Assembly: GCA_945892775.1 (NCBI GenBank)
Contig: CAMDDP010000008.1
Span: 18,879-82,878 of the forward strand
From: Chitinophaga pinensis
GTDB lineage: Bacteria; Bacteroidota; Bacteroidia; Chitinophagales; UBA10324
DNA: 64,000 bases
Reading direction: 5' to 3'
Under the pieces are notes generated by a model. The model did no database searches. It saw only the letters and a program-made list of their open reading frames with translations, and had not been told where the DNA came from. The translations under genes and the position numbers were made by a program. Shown piece by piece: positions 18,462-27,452 of this stretch (position 1 is its first letter; the number at the start of each line of letters is the position of its first letter).

Positions 18462-19517
18462 ATGCCCTTAGCAAGTATTGTATTGGTTAATTATAATACC
18501 CCAGATGATACCATAGAGTGTATAGATTCAATATTAGGAAGTAGTGTAATAGATATTTCTATTGTTGTTATTGACAATAGCCAATCCAATGATTCAATTA
18601 ATAAAATTAATAGTTGGGTGAAGGGAGAATATCTGCCAGATTATAATACCCCTCATTTAATTGCAAATAATTTATCAGGTAAAAAGCCTGAATCTATTCA
18701 GCTAATTCACACAGATAATATTCAAAATTATATCCATGAAAATAAGAATCAAGCAAATCCATATAAGCTAACAATAATAAAGAATTCAAATAACGTGGGA
18801 TTTGCTGCAGCCAATAATATTGGCATTAAATATGCGTTGCAATTTTCTCCCCTTTATTTATGGCTATTGAATAATGATACAATTATTAAAAAAGATTCAT
18901 TAAAACAGCTTATCAATTATTACGATGAAGCAAATAATAAAAAAATAAAAATTGGATTAATAGGAAGTAAAATTATGTTTTACTCAAATCCTGAAATTAT
19001 TCAAGCCGTTGGCGATCGGTTTAATTACTTAACTACGAGAGCCTACCACATTGGCTTAAATCAAAAAGACATTGGACAGTATGATGATAAAAAATTGCAA
19101 ATTGATTATCCATATGGAGCATCTATATTTTTAAACTCAGAATATATTAGAACAGTAGGTTTAATGAACGAAGATTATTTTTTATATTTTGAAGAAATAG
19201 ATTGGGTAACACGTGGAAATAAAAAAGGGTACAAAACTTCTATTTGCACAAAGTCATTAGTCTATCATAAACAGGGAATATCAACAGGTAAAAAAATAAA
19301 AAAAAATAAGCCCTTGTTTATTGCCTGTTTAATTTATTCTAATCTTTTAAAATTTTACTGGACCCACTATCCATTTCTTTACCCATTGCCATGGCTCAAA
19401 TTATTTTTAAAAATGAATTTAAACTTTATACAAGGAAATCACAGAGAATCTAAATTGATTTTAAAGATATTACTTGGCTTTAAAAATTGCATGATTTTAA
19501 ATCAAAGGGCTCAATAG
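18462..19517 (+). CDS. Family 2 glycosyltransferase
   Basis: A 351-residue GT-A fold enzyme. VLVNYNTPDDTIECIDSIL is the N-terminal nucleotide-binding strand, NNVGFAAANNIGI precedes the metal-binding LLNNDT motif (the DxD equivalent), and PYGASIFLN plus EEIDWVTRGNKKGY form the acceptor/catalytic region. This pattern is common in WbbL-like rhamnosyltransferases, which would fit the dTDP-rhamnose genes upstream, but donor specificity is an inference. An insertion of roughly 35 residues (about 55-90) separates the first two motifs. Confidence 0.9.
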   Translation: MPLASIVLVNYNTPDDTIECIDSILGSSVIDISIVVIDNSQSNDSINKINSWVKGEYLPDYNTPHLIANNLSGKKPESIQLIHTDNIQNYIHENKNQANPYKLTIIKNSNNVGFAAANNIGIKYALQFSPLYLWLLNNDTIIKKDSLKQLINYYDEANNKKIKIGLIGSKIMFYSNPEIIQAVGDRFNYLTTRAYHIGLNQKDIGQYDDKKLQIDYPYGASIFLNSEYIRTVGLMNEDYFLYFEEIDWVTRGNKKGYKTSICTKSLVYHKQGISTGKKIKKNKPLFIACLIYSNLLKFYWTHYPFLYPLPWLKLFLKMNLNFIQGNHRESKLILKILLGFKNCMILNQRAQ

Positions 19518-19597
19518 GTTTCAATAACTTTCATTTTGCAATATTTATATTTACACCATTATCTATATAAAGAAATGAATTAAAGCAATAATCAATT

Positions 19598-20902
19598 TTG
19601 GAAAATATAACCCCAATTACAAAATGGAAAAAAAATAAGTCTTTAAAAAAGATTTTAATCGGTCTATTATTTATTGGAGCGTTTGGCACACTTGCCCGCA
19701 GTCCGCTTTTTTTTCTTATAAAATTCACTGATCCGACGATTTATCTCATAACATTTTCCTTCATGGGATTCTATTTTTTGGATAAAATAATTAAAAGAAA
19801 GAAATGGAATGGATTTGAAAGACTTTATATTTTTATATTAATTGCCATGCCGCTTTATTCAGCTATTGTGGCAAATATCTTTTGGAACCAACCATTATTT
19901 TATGGAATAATTACTCAGCAATTGTGGTTTTACTCTACAGTTGCTTTTCTAATATTTTATCTTTTAAAAACAGAACAAATAACGCTTTATCAACTAAGAG
20001 ATATAATGCTAAGTATATCTTGGATCCAACTACCCATATATATTATCATGGGCTTTTTTTTAGACCCCAATCATTTCCTAGATACAAGTTTTGCTTACTG
20101 TTCCCCCGTAAAAGGTTGTGGTTGGATGTTTGATATAATGTTCATGAGTTTCTCCTACTTCTATTATTTAATTGTTTTTATTAAAACTAATAAATGGAAA
20201 TACTTAATCCCCGTTCTTATTTTTTTAGCCTATATAATTTTTGAATATCAAAAAAGAGCATTAACAGCCTCATTAATAGGTACAACAGCCGTCTATTTTT
20301 ATTTTCATGTATCGCTTAAAAAAAAGCTATACTATCTATCTTTATTTGCCATTCTTATTATGTTCATTGGAATTATTATTTATGTAATAAAGCCAGAAAT
20401 TTTCACTCGATTTGCTGATATGTATAGTAGCATTCTTGAGGTTTTCCAAGGTGAAGAAAGCACCGATCAGTCAGCAAACAGTAGAATAACCCAATTAATT
20501 TATGTGGGACTCTATTATGCCAAACACCCAAGTACATTTTTTTTTGGTAATGGAAAATGGAACGACAATTGGGAGGGTTCACCTTTAAATATGTATGGAA
20601 GATTTTACCCCTCTGACCTTGGAATTATTGGCGCTTACTTTATCTATGGAATATTCGGCATTCTAGTTGTTCAATTTGAATACTTACAAACCATTCTATG
20701 GATGAGAAAAATAAAAGAAAAATCAAACGACTCTTTTTTTATTGCCCTTAAATATTATTTATTATTCTTTTATATCAGAAGCATTCCTACAGGAGGCAGT
20801 TATTTTTATCCGGGTGCTGGTGTTACAACTGTTATCGTAACCCTCATTTATTTTTATTATTATCGAGAAAATAAGACCAATAAATATTATTCTCTTGGAT
20901 AA
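19598..20902 (+). CDS. Wzy-like O-antigen/exopolysaccharide polymerase
   Basis: A 434-residue polytopic membrane protein with about ten or more hydrophobic spans and a large loop between the late spans (around residues 270-345). Topology, length and position among flippase, glycosyltransferases and modifying enzymes are what Wzy polymerases or O-antigen ligases show. Wzy sequences are poorly conserved and no diagnostic motif is decisive here. The start appears to be TTG at 19598; a TAA lies 9 bases upstream in frame and no in-frame ATG is near. Confidence 0.72.
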   Translation: MENITPITKWKKNKSLKKILIGLLFIGAFGTLARSPLFFLIKFTDPTIYLITFSFMGFYFLDKIIKRKKWNGFERLYIFILIAMPLYSAIVANIFWNQPLFYGIITQQLWFYSTVAFLIFYLLKTEQITLYQLRDIMLSISWIQLPIYIIMGFFLDPNHFLDTSFAYCSPVKGCGWMFDIMFMSFSYFYYLIVFIKTNKWKYLIPVLIFLAYIIFEYQKRALTASLIGTTAVYFYFHVSLKKKLYYLSLFAILIMFIGIIIYVIKPEIFTRFADMYSSILEVFQGEESTDQSANSRITQLIYVGLYYAKHPSTFFFGNGKWNDNWEGSPLNMYGRFYPSDLGIIGAYFIYGIFGILVVQFEYLQTILWMRKIKEKSNDSFFIALKYYLLFFYIRSIPTGGSYFYPGAGVTTVIVTLIYFYYYRENKTNKYYSLG

Positions 20903-20919
20903 TTTTAACCCTTGAAAAA

Positions 20920-21810
20920 ATGAGTCAAGTTGAACTAAATAATTTTCCGAATTTTTTTATTGTTGGTGCGCCAAAAGCAGGAACAACTTCTTTGTATTAT
21001 TACCTTGATGCACATCCAGAGGTTTTTATGAGTTCTATAAAAGAACCAAATTATTTTTCATATCAGGCCACTGCAGACCAGCAACTCTACTATAAAGAAA
21101 AAGGAATAGCAACATGGGATAAATACATTGCTTTATTTAAAAGCATCGAACAAAAAAAAGCTATTGGAGAAGCAAGCGTTTCATACTTATTTTATCCAGA
21201 AGCCGCAAAAAAAATAAAGGAAAAATTCCCTAAAGCACGTATTATTATAATGTTGCGAAACCCAATAGAAAGAGCAATCTCTCATTATAATATGGATTAC
21301 AAATTGGGATACATTGATTGTTCGCTGGAAAATGCAATTCAAAAAAAAGATAAATCTGATTTGAATAAATTATACTACCAGCAATTTATACAATTAGGTT
21401 TTTATTTTGAACAAGTTAAACGATACATAGAATTATTCGGACAAGAAAATGTATTAATTATTTATTTTGAAGATATAAATAACAATACTCAATTGGAAGT
21501 GGAAAAACTATTTCATTTTCTTGGTGTGGATTCCCATTTTCAAATAAACACAACCGCTCGTTACAATACTTTTAAAACACCAAGAAATTATATTATCAGA
21601 GAAATGTATCGAATAAAATCTTTGCGAATTGCCCTTAAAAACTTGTTGCCTGAAAAACTCATTGATTTAATTAAAAATATCATTCTCACAAAAAATAAAA
21701 AAAGATGGCCTAAAGAATCAACAATTAGTTTTTTAAAAGAACTATACAAATTAGACATTCAAAAGCTTGAAAAATTATTGAATCGCAATCTAAAATCGTG
21801 GTATGAATAA
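20920..21810 (+). CDS. PAPS-dependent sulfotransferase (Sulfotransfer_1 type), copy 2
   Basis: A 296-residue enzyme with the PAPS loop VGAPKAGTTSLYYYL (about residues 14-28) and the 3'-phosphate motif MLRNPIERAISHYNM (about 110-124). GEASVSYLFYPEAAKKI and FEQVKRYIELFGQENVLI are also family-typical. It shares the architecture of the protein at 17507 but diverges enough to suggest a different acceptor position rather than a recent duplication. It follows the Wzy-like gene by 17 bases in the same transcription unit. Confidence 0.9.
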   Translation: MSQVELNNFPNFFIVGAPKAGTTSLYYYLDAHPEVFMSSIKEPNYFSYQATADQQLYYKEKGIATWDKYIALFKSIEQKKAIGEASVSYLFYPEAAKKIKEKFPKARIIIMLRNPIERAISHYNMDYKLGYIDCSLENAIQKKDKSDLNKLYYQQFIQLGFYFEQVKRYIELFGQENVLIIYFEDINNNTQLEVEKLFHFLGVDSHFQINTTARYNTFKTPRNYIIREMYRIKSLRIALKNLLPEKLIDLIKNIILTKNKKRWPKESTISFLKELYKLDIQKLEKLLNRNLKSWYE

Positions 21811-21843
21811 TTTTAAAAATAATTTCTCCTCAAAAAATAATTT

Positions 21844-23445
21844 ATGATAACAACAAAATTTTTAATGATAGGGGCACTCTCTGTTTTGATATCAGGAATT
21901 AACCTGCTATGCGACTCCATTCAAAATAAAGAACTACCAAAACCTCCTATTGAGATATCGCTTTCTATAAATAATTCTTCAGCATTTAAAGTAACGCCAT
22001 CAGTTTATGGAATGGCTACTGAAAAAATTTCATTTATTTTAAATAAAAAACAAGATGATAAAATGACAATTGATTTTGAAAATCAATTGAGTCCTAATTT
22101 ATTGCGTTGGCCAGGGGGTGGGTTATCTACCTTTTACCACTGGAATAAACCTGGATACGGATATATTGAATCTGAAGTAAAATCAATAAATGAAAAATCA
22201 TACCAAAATTTTATTAAGCAAGATTTTTTTAATAAAAAAAACCCTGTAACCTACCGGTATTTTGATAAAGAAATTGAATTGGCTAAGAGAACGAAAGCCA
22301 GTTTAATTGTAGTGGCTAATATTATAACCGGAACACCCCATGAATTTAATGACCAACTAAGAGAAATTAATAAGCAAGGAGTAAAAATTAAAGCAGTAGA
22401 GTTGGGAAACGAAATGTATTTAAAACAAGCGCGAACAATAATCACTGGGCCTGAAAAATATTTATCTATTTGTAAACCATTTGCCGATTCTATTAGAAAA
22501 TATTTTCCGCAGATTCCAATTGGAATCTGTGCGGCACCATTTACACGAATTGCTGATGAAGAAAACAGTTCCGCAAGTTCCAACTATTTTAAAAACTGGA
22601 ACGAAGTAATTGCCAAAGACAAATGGTATGACTTTTACATTAATCATTATTACATTCCTGTTCAATGTCAAGATAATTTAAATGAGATTGGAAAAATATT
22701 CGATTGTGCTTCTTCCGATGTGAGTGAATTGGCTGAAAGCTTTCTATCTAATTCATTTGATTACTACCAAAAAATATTTGGAACGAACCGAAAAATGTAT
22801 ATTACTGAATGGAACATTGCCCAAACAATGACAAAAGGAACTTATGGCAATACATTGCTACAAGCGATTTTTATAACTGAATTCTATAACACTATTAATA
22901 AAGAAAATGTCAAAAGAAATAATTTAATTGAAGGAGCTACCTACTTTGGAATGGCGAACGGATTATTAGCCAGTTCAACAATAATGTTGCCTTGGAAAAA
23001 TGAAACCTTTAGAGACCCAATAGGCGGAGATATCATTAGGCGAACTTCATTTTATTCTCACATTTTGATGAAGAAAATTTTTAATGATGAAACCAAGATG
23101 ACTTCAATTGAGATAAAAAATAATGGAAGCAAGAACTCAAATCCAGCTATTTCATTTTATTCCTATTTCAATGCCACATTCAATAGCAATTGGATTTACT
23201 TTGCAAACAAAACAGGGAATGAAATTTCTTTATCAGAAATAATTGTTGATTCAAAATCTAAAAAAAATTTAACTGGTCAATTTTATTGCCTCTCAGGTCC
23301 AAGTTTATATTCAAGTTTTGGAGCAACAAAATTTGAATATGAATATAAAATAAACGAAGTGTGTAAATGGACCGAAGAAAAAATTGCCATTTCTAACATG
23401 AAAATTCCAGGATATAGCACCGGATGTTTTGAGATTAAAAATTAA
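21844..23445 (+). CDS. GH-A clan glycoside hydrolase-like protein (GH51-like)
   Basis: A 533-residue protein with a hydrophobic N-terminal segment (about residues 3-20) for export or anchoring. LLRWPGGG (about 86-93), the acid/base Glu190 in VELGNEM, NHYYIP (about 266-271) and the nucleophile Glu322 in YITEWN follow the order and spacing of clan A TIM-barrel enzymes, closest by eye to GH51 alpha-L-arabinofuranosidases. A beta-rich C-terminal domain follows. Inside a polysaccharide locus it may trim or release the polymer. Substrate is unknown and the family number needs a profile search. Confidence 0.7.
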   Translation: MITTKFLMIGALSVLISGINLLCDSIQNKELPKPPIEISLSINNSSAFKVTPSVYGMATEKISFILNKKQDDKMTIDFENQLSPNLLRWPGGGLSTFYHWNKPGYGYIESEVKSINEKSYQNFIKQDFFNKKNPVTYRYFDKEIELAKRTKASLIVVANIITGTPHEFNDQLREINKQGVKIKAVELGNEMYLKQARTIITGPEKYLSICKPFADSIRKYFPQIPIGICAAPFTRIADEENSSASSNYFKNWNEVIAKDKWYDFYINHYYIPVQCQDNLNEIGKIFDCASSDVSELAESFLSNSFDYYQKIFGTNRKMYITEWNIAQTMTKGTYGNTLLQAIFITEFYNTINKENVKRNNLIEGATYFGMANGLLASSTIMLPWKNETFRDPIGGDIIRRTSFYSHILMKKIFNDETKMTSIEIKNNGSKNSNPAISFYSYFNATFNSNWIYFANKTGNEISLSEIIVDSKSKKNLTGQFYCLSGPSLYSSFGATKFEYEYKINEVCKWTEEKIAISNMKIPGYSTGCFEIKN

Positions 23446-23463
23446 TTTTGAAAATAAATTCAA

Positions 23464-24633
23464 TTGAAAAATAGCAAAGTAGCTTTTGTTGAACCAATAG
23501 GCGGACACCGAGGAAATGAATTTTATGATTTCGGATTATGTAAAGCCACAAGTGATGCTGGGGTTGAATTGTCCTTTTACACCTGTGATGAAACTCATCT
23601 CGACGAACAGTTTTTATTTTCATTCCCAACAGTAAAAAGTTTTCATCGAGTTTATGGAAAGGAATTGAAAATAATTCGCGGAATAAGATTCCTATTCGCA
23701 ATTAGAAAGTCTTTGCGCGATGCAAAAGCAAAGAAATATAATTTACTGCATGCAAATATTTATCATTTCTCCCAACTAGAATTCATAATACTGCGAATAT
23801 TTAAAAGCAATGGTTTCAAAGTTGTAACTACCATTCACGATGTTGAAGACTTTCAGATATATGGAACATCAATAAATACGAAGAAGTATTCAAAATTTGA
23901 AAACCTGATTGACCATATTATCGTTCACTCAGACTATGCAAAACAATCTATAGAAAAACACTTTACCAGAACGCTGCCAACTCACATCCACAAAGTTCCA
24001 CACGGCGATTCTGATTTTCTTTACTCAGCAAATTGTTCGGTACAGGAAGCACGAGAAAAACTAACCCTCCCAACTGACAAACAACTAATTCTTTTTTTCG
24101 GCCAAATAAAAAAAGTAAAAGGATTAGATGTGTTATTAAAAGCATTTGCCTTGTTACGAAAGAAAAACTTAAATACTCAACTTGTGGTGGCTGGTCCAAC
24201 CTGGAAAGTAGAAGAAGAAGAATTCCTAAACATCATTCGCGAAAATAAAATGGAAGCTGATTGTATTTTACGATTAGAATATATTGCCAATGAAATGATC
24301 CCATATTATTTTAAAGCTGCGGATGCTGTTGCGTTGCCCTATCGAAAAATTTACTCCAGTGGAGTACTCATTCGTTCACTTGATTATGGTGCCGCAATAA
24401 TTGCTAGTGACTTAGCTGTTTTTAAAGACATTATTATTGATGGGGAAAATGGTATTTTATTTGCAACAGAAAATCCTCAAGAACTTTGCGATAAAATATT
24501 AATGCTCTTAGCTGACAAATCCTTACAAGAAAAATTAAGGGCTGCAGCAAAAAAAACTGCGGAAAATCAATTCTCGTGGAAATTGATTGGCGAAAAAGTA
24601 AAAGCTATTTATAGTTTAGCGCTCAATGAGTAA
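23464..24633 (+). CDS. Family 4 glycosyltransferase (GT-B fold)
   Basis: A 389-residue protein starting at TTG 23464. FVEPIGGHRGNEFYDFGLCKA is the N-terminal acceptor domain, HDVEDFQIYG and HSDYAKQSI lie in the middle, and the C-terminal nucleotide-binding domain has LILFFGQIKKVKGLDVLLKAF and the region ADAVALPYRKIYSSGVLIRSLDYG. In place of the usual E-x7-E motif, a Tyr-Ser-Ser-Gly stretch occurs, common in divergent GT4 members. It overlaps the SDR gene by 8 bases. Donor and acceptor are unknown. Confidence 0.88.
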   Translation: MKNSKVAFVEPIGGHRGNEFYDFGLCKATSDAGVELSFYTCDETHLDEQFLFSFPTVKSFHRVYGKELKIIRGIRFLFAIRKSLRDAKAKKYNLLHANIYHFSQLEFIILRIFKSNGFKVVTTIHDVEDFQIYGTSINTKKYSKFENLIDHIIVHSDYAKQSIEKHFTRTLPTHIHKVPHGDSDFLYSANCSVQEAREKLTLPTDKQLILFFGQIKKVKGLDVLLKAFALLRKKNLNTQLVVAGPTWKVEEEEFLNIIRENKMEADCILRLEYIANEMIPYYFKAADAVALPYRKIYSSGVLIRSLDYGAAIIASDLAVFKDIIIDGENGILFATENPQELCDKILMLLADKSLQEKLRAAAKKTAENQFSWKLIGEKVKAIYSLALNE

Positions 24634-25594
24634 CGAACACATTTTAATTACAGGGACCGCAGGCATGGTTGGCTCTCATTTGCTTGAATATTATTCAGGT
24701 AAAATCAAAAAGGAATATTTAATTGGCACCTATTATAATCCCACCATAAATCTTAACGACATTACTGATTTATGCGTGCCACTCAAACTTGATATTCGTA
24801 ATGCTTCTGCGTTTGAAAAAACAATTCACGAGTTTAAGCCTGGTAAAATATTTCACCTTGGGGCACAAAGCATTCCTACAGTTAGCTGGCTCAAGCCAGT
24901 TGAAACAATGGACATCAATGCAAACGGAACCATTAATTTATTTGAAGCAATTATTTCTGTGAGAAGAATAGATGTTAATTATTCACCAGTGGTGGTGGTG
25001 GCTTGTAGCAGCGCCGAGTATGGCGCATCGCTAACTCCCGAAAATGTACCCATAAAAGAAACCGCAATGCTGCTTCCGTTGCATCCTTACGGTGTAAGTA
25101 AAGTAGCACAAGACCTACTCACCTACCAATACTTTAAAGGACACAATATCAAAGGCATTCGTGCTCGCATATTTAACACTACAGGTTCACGCAAAACAAA
25201 CGATGCAGTTAGCGATTTTGTTCAGCGTGCTTGGGATGTTATAAATGGAAAGGCCGAAAAAATAAGAGTCGGAAATCTATCTTCACTTCGCGCCATCACT
25301 GATGTGCGCGACCTTGTTAATGCCCTTGTTTTACTTTCTGAAAATGGAAAGGCTGGTGAAGCCTATAACATTAGCGGTGAACAAGTTTATTCAATGAAGC
25401 AGGTCATTGAAGTAATTGAAAGCGTATGTAATAGAAAGTTTATACTCGAAACTGACTCCACTCTACTGCGACCCACCGACGAACCAATTATTTATGGTGA
25501 TTCTACAAAACTGAAAATAGAAACCGGTTGGAAACAAAAGTATTCGTTGCATGAAACGGTATTGGATATGCTTAGCTATTTGAATAAAAAATAA
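24626..25594 (+). CDS. GDP-4-keto-6-deoxymannose reductase / GDP-mannose dehydratase-like SDR
   Basis: A 322-residue extended SDR: ITGTAGMVGSHLLEYY binds NAD(P), HLGAQSIPTVSWLKP and SSAEYG precede the catalytic Tyr155-x3-Lys159 in YGVSKVAQDLL, and the C-terminus has RPTDEPIIYGDSTKLKIETGW. This is the GMD/RMD family pattern. The SSAEYG motif (in place of the SSE-x-Y-G of dehydratases) and the length favour an Rmd-type reductase giving GDP-D-rhamnose, but a 4,6-dehydratase is possible. It is the last gene of the first polysaccharide block and faces the convergent hutU. Confidence 0.8.
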   Translation: MSNEHILITGTAGMVGSHLLEYYSGKIKKEYLIGTYYNPTINLNDITDLCVPLKLDIRNASAFEKTIHEFKPGKIFHLGAQSIPTVSWLKPVETMDINANGTINLFEAIISVRRIDVNYSPVVVVACSSAEYGASLTPENVPIKETAMLLPLHPYGVSKVAQDLLTYQYFKGHNIKGIRARIFNTTGSRKTNDAVSDFVQRAWDVINGKAEKIRVGNLSSLRAITDVRDLVNALVLLSENGKAGEAYNISGEQVYSMKQVIEVIESVCNRKFILETDSTLLRPTDEPIIYGDSTKLKIETGWKQKYSLHETVLDMLSYLNKK

Positions 25595-25667
25595 AACTGT
25601 CACTCAACGATTAATGATTGAGAAAGTTGAATAAAATTATATTTAAAATTGATGACTTCGCGTAAAA

Positions 25668-27338
25668 TTATCCGAGTCGACTTTCTAAATCCAATCTGAA
25701 TTTTCTAGCCGTATCTTTTGCAATGTCATAACCAGCATCAGCATGACGAATAACTCCCATTGCAGGATCATTATTTAAAACGCGTTTTAATCTGCGAGCA
25801 GCATCGGCAGTTCCATCCGCAACTATTACCATTCCTGCATGAATTGAATAACCAATTCCAACTCCGCCACCATGATGCAATGAAACCCAACTTGCTCCAC
25901 CTGCTGTATTTATAAGTGAATTTAATATCGGCCAATCAGCAATTGCATCAGAGCCATCAAGCATTGCTTCTGTTTCTCTGTTTGGTGATGCAACAGATCC
26001 AGTATCCAAATGATCGCGCCCAATAACTAACGGTGCTTTTACTTTTCCAGTTCTCACCAATTCATTAAATAATAATCCTGCTTTTTCTCTTTCGCCCATT
26101 CCTAACCAACAAATTCTTGCCGGTAATCCTTGAAAAGCAATTTTATTTTTTGCCAGATTCAACCAGCGAATTAATCCTTTGTTTTCAGGAAAAAGCTTTT
26201 TCAATGCTTCGTCTGTTGTATAAATATCTTCGGGATCACCAGAGAGCGCAACCCATCTGAAAGGGCCTTGCCCCTCACAGAATAATGGACGAATATATTC
26301 TGGAACAAACCCTGGAAAATCAAAAGCATTTTCAACCCCTCGTGCAAGTGCTTGCCCACGAATATTATTTCCATAATCAAAAGTAATAGCGCCCCGCTTT
26401 TGTAATTCAAGCATCAATCGCACATGCTCAGCCATTGTATCCAATGAACGCTCAATGTATTCAGCAGGATTTTTTTCACGAATAAGTTTTGCGTCTTCAA
26501 TTGAAATTCCTAATGGAAAATATCCAACTAATTCATCATGGGCTGAAGTTTGATCTGTTAGTGTATCAATAAAAATATTTCTTTCTATTATTCTCTTTAA
26601 TAAATCTACTGCATTACAAATAACAGCTATCGAAACTGCTTCTCCTTTTGCTTTTGCATCAAGTGCCCAGTCAATTGCTTCATCAATATTATGCGTGAGT
26701 TTGTCAAGATACTTTGTATCAATTCTTTTTTGTGCACGCCATTCTTCTACCTCAGCAGCCAAACAAACTCCTTCGTTCATGGTTATTGCTAATGGTTGAG
26801 CCCCTCCCATTCCACCAAGCCCTGCAGTTACATTAAGTGTTCCTTTTAACGACCCATTAAAATGTTTTGCTGCCAATGACAAATAAGTTTCATAAGTTCC
26901 CTGAACAATTCCCTGCGATCCAATATATATCCAAGAACCGGCGGTCATTTGTCCATACATAATAAGTCCTTTCGCCTCCAATTCTCTAAAATATTTCCAA
27001 TTTGCCCAATGACCAACCAAATTTGAATTGGCAATAATTACACGCGGTGCATCTTTATGAGTTGGTAGAATGCCAACAGGTTTTCCACTTTGTACAATCA
27101 GCGTTTCATCTTCATTTAAATCTTTCAATGCTTTAACAATCAAATCAAATGCTTCCCAGTTTCGTGCAGCTTTCCCCGTTCCACCGTAAACAATTAAATC
27201 TTCAGGTCTTTCTGCAACTTCAGAATCAAGATTATTATACAACATTCTGAGTACAGCTTCCTGAACCCATCCTTTGCAAGAAATAACATTACCTGTTGCC
27301 GCTTTCAATTTTTTTTTTGAGGAAATAATATTCGACAT
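25668..27338 (-). CDS. hutU: Urocanate hydratase
   Basis: A 556-residue protein; ATG at 27338 gives the usual N-terminus, and seven extra upstream residues in the open frame are unlikely to be translated. Conserved family stretches include [48 protein letters not shown] and [23 protein letters not shown], which carries the conserved Cys. It hydrates urocanate to imidazolone propionate in histidine degradation, using tightly bound NAD+. No hutH, hutI or hutG lies in the window, so it is a stand-alone gene here. Confidence 0.96.
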   Translation of the reverse strand: MSNIISSKKKLKAATGNVISCKGWVQEAVLRMLYNNLDSEVAERPEDLIVYGGTGKAARNWEAFDLIVKALKDLNEDETLIVQSGKPVGILPTHKDAPRVIIANSNLVGHWANWKYFRELEAKGLIMYGQMTAGSWIYIGSQGIVQGTYETYLSLAAKHFNGSLKGTLNVTAGLGGMGGAQPLAITMNEGVCLAAEVEEWRAQKRIDTKYLDKLTHNIDEAIDWALDAKAKGEAVSIAVICNAVDLLKRIIERNIFIDTLTDQTSAHDELVGYFPLGISIEDAKLIREKNPAEYIERSLDTMAEHVRLMLELQKRGAITFDYGNNIRGQALARGVENAFDFPGFVPEYIRPLFCEGQGPFRWVALSGDPEDIYTTDEALKKLFPENKGLIRWLNLAKNKIAFQGLPARICWLGMGEREKAGLLFNELVRTGKVKAPLVIGRDHLDTGSVASPNRETEAMLDGSDAIADWPILNSLINTAGGASWVSLHHGGGVGIGYSIHAGMVIVADGTADAARRLKRVLNNDPAMGVIRHADAGYDIAKDTARKFRLDLESRLG

Positions 27339-27356
27339 TCTAAAAAATATTTGTGT

Positions 27357-27364
27357 CAAAAATA
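27357..27364 (-). promoter_or_regulatory. Bacteroidota -7 promoter element for hutU (TATTTTTG on minus strand)
   Basis: Exact TAnnTTTG match on the minus strand, 18 bases upstream of the hutU ATG at 27338. A TTTTG lies upstream, but closer than the usual -33 spacing. Confidence 0.5.
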
Positions 27365-27401
27365 ATTAATCAATACAAAATATAACTTTCATAAAACGAA
27401 A

Positions 27402-27431
27402 AAGGGTGCAGTCTGGTTAACCGGCACCCTT
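27402..27431 (-). terminator. Rho-independent terminator after the T9SS hydrolase-like gene
   Basis: The 8-base arms AAGGGTGC (27402-27409) and GCACCCTT (27424-27431) form a GC-rich stem. On the minus strand it is followed by a T-rich run (TTTTTCGTTTT), right after the stop of the gene at 27453. It separates that gene from hutU. Confidence 0.85.
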
Positions 27432-27452
27432 CTTCTACCTAAAAACAAGGCG

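Noticed and set aside
25595..25667. Hairpin-like CTCAA...TTGAG between the GDP-sugar SDR and hutU
   Set aside because: Only five paired bases and no T-run; not convincing as a terminator.
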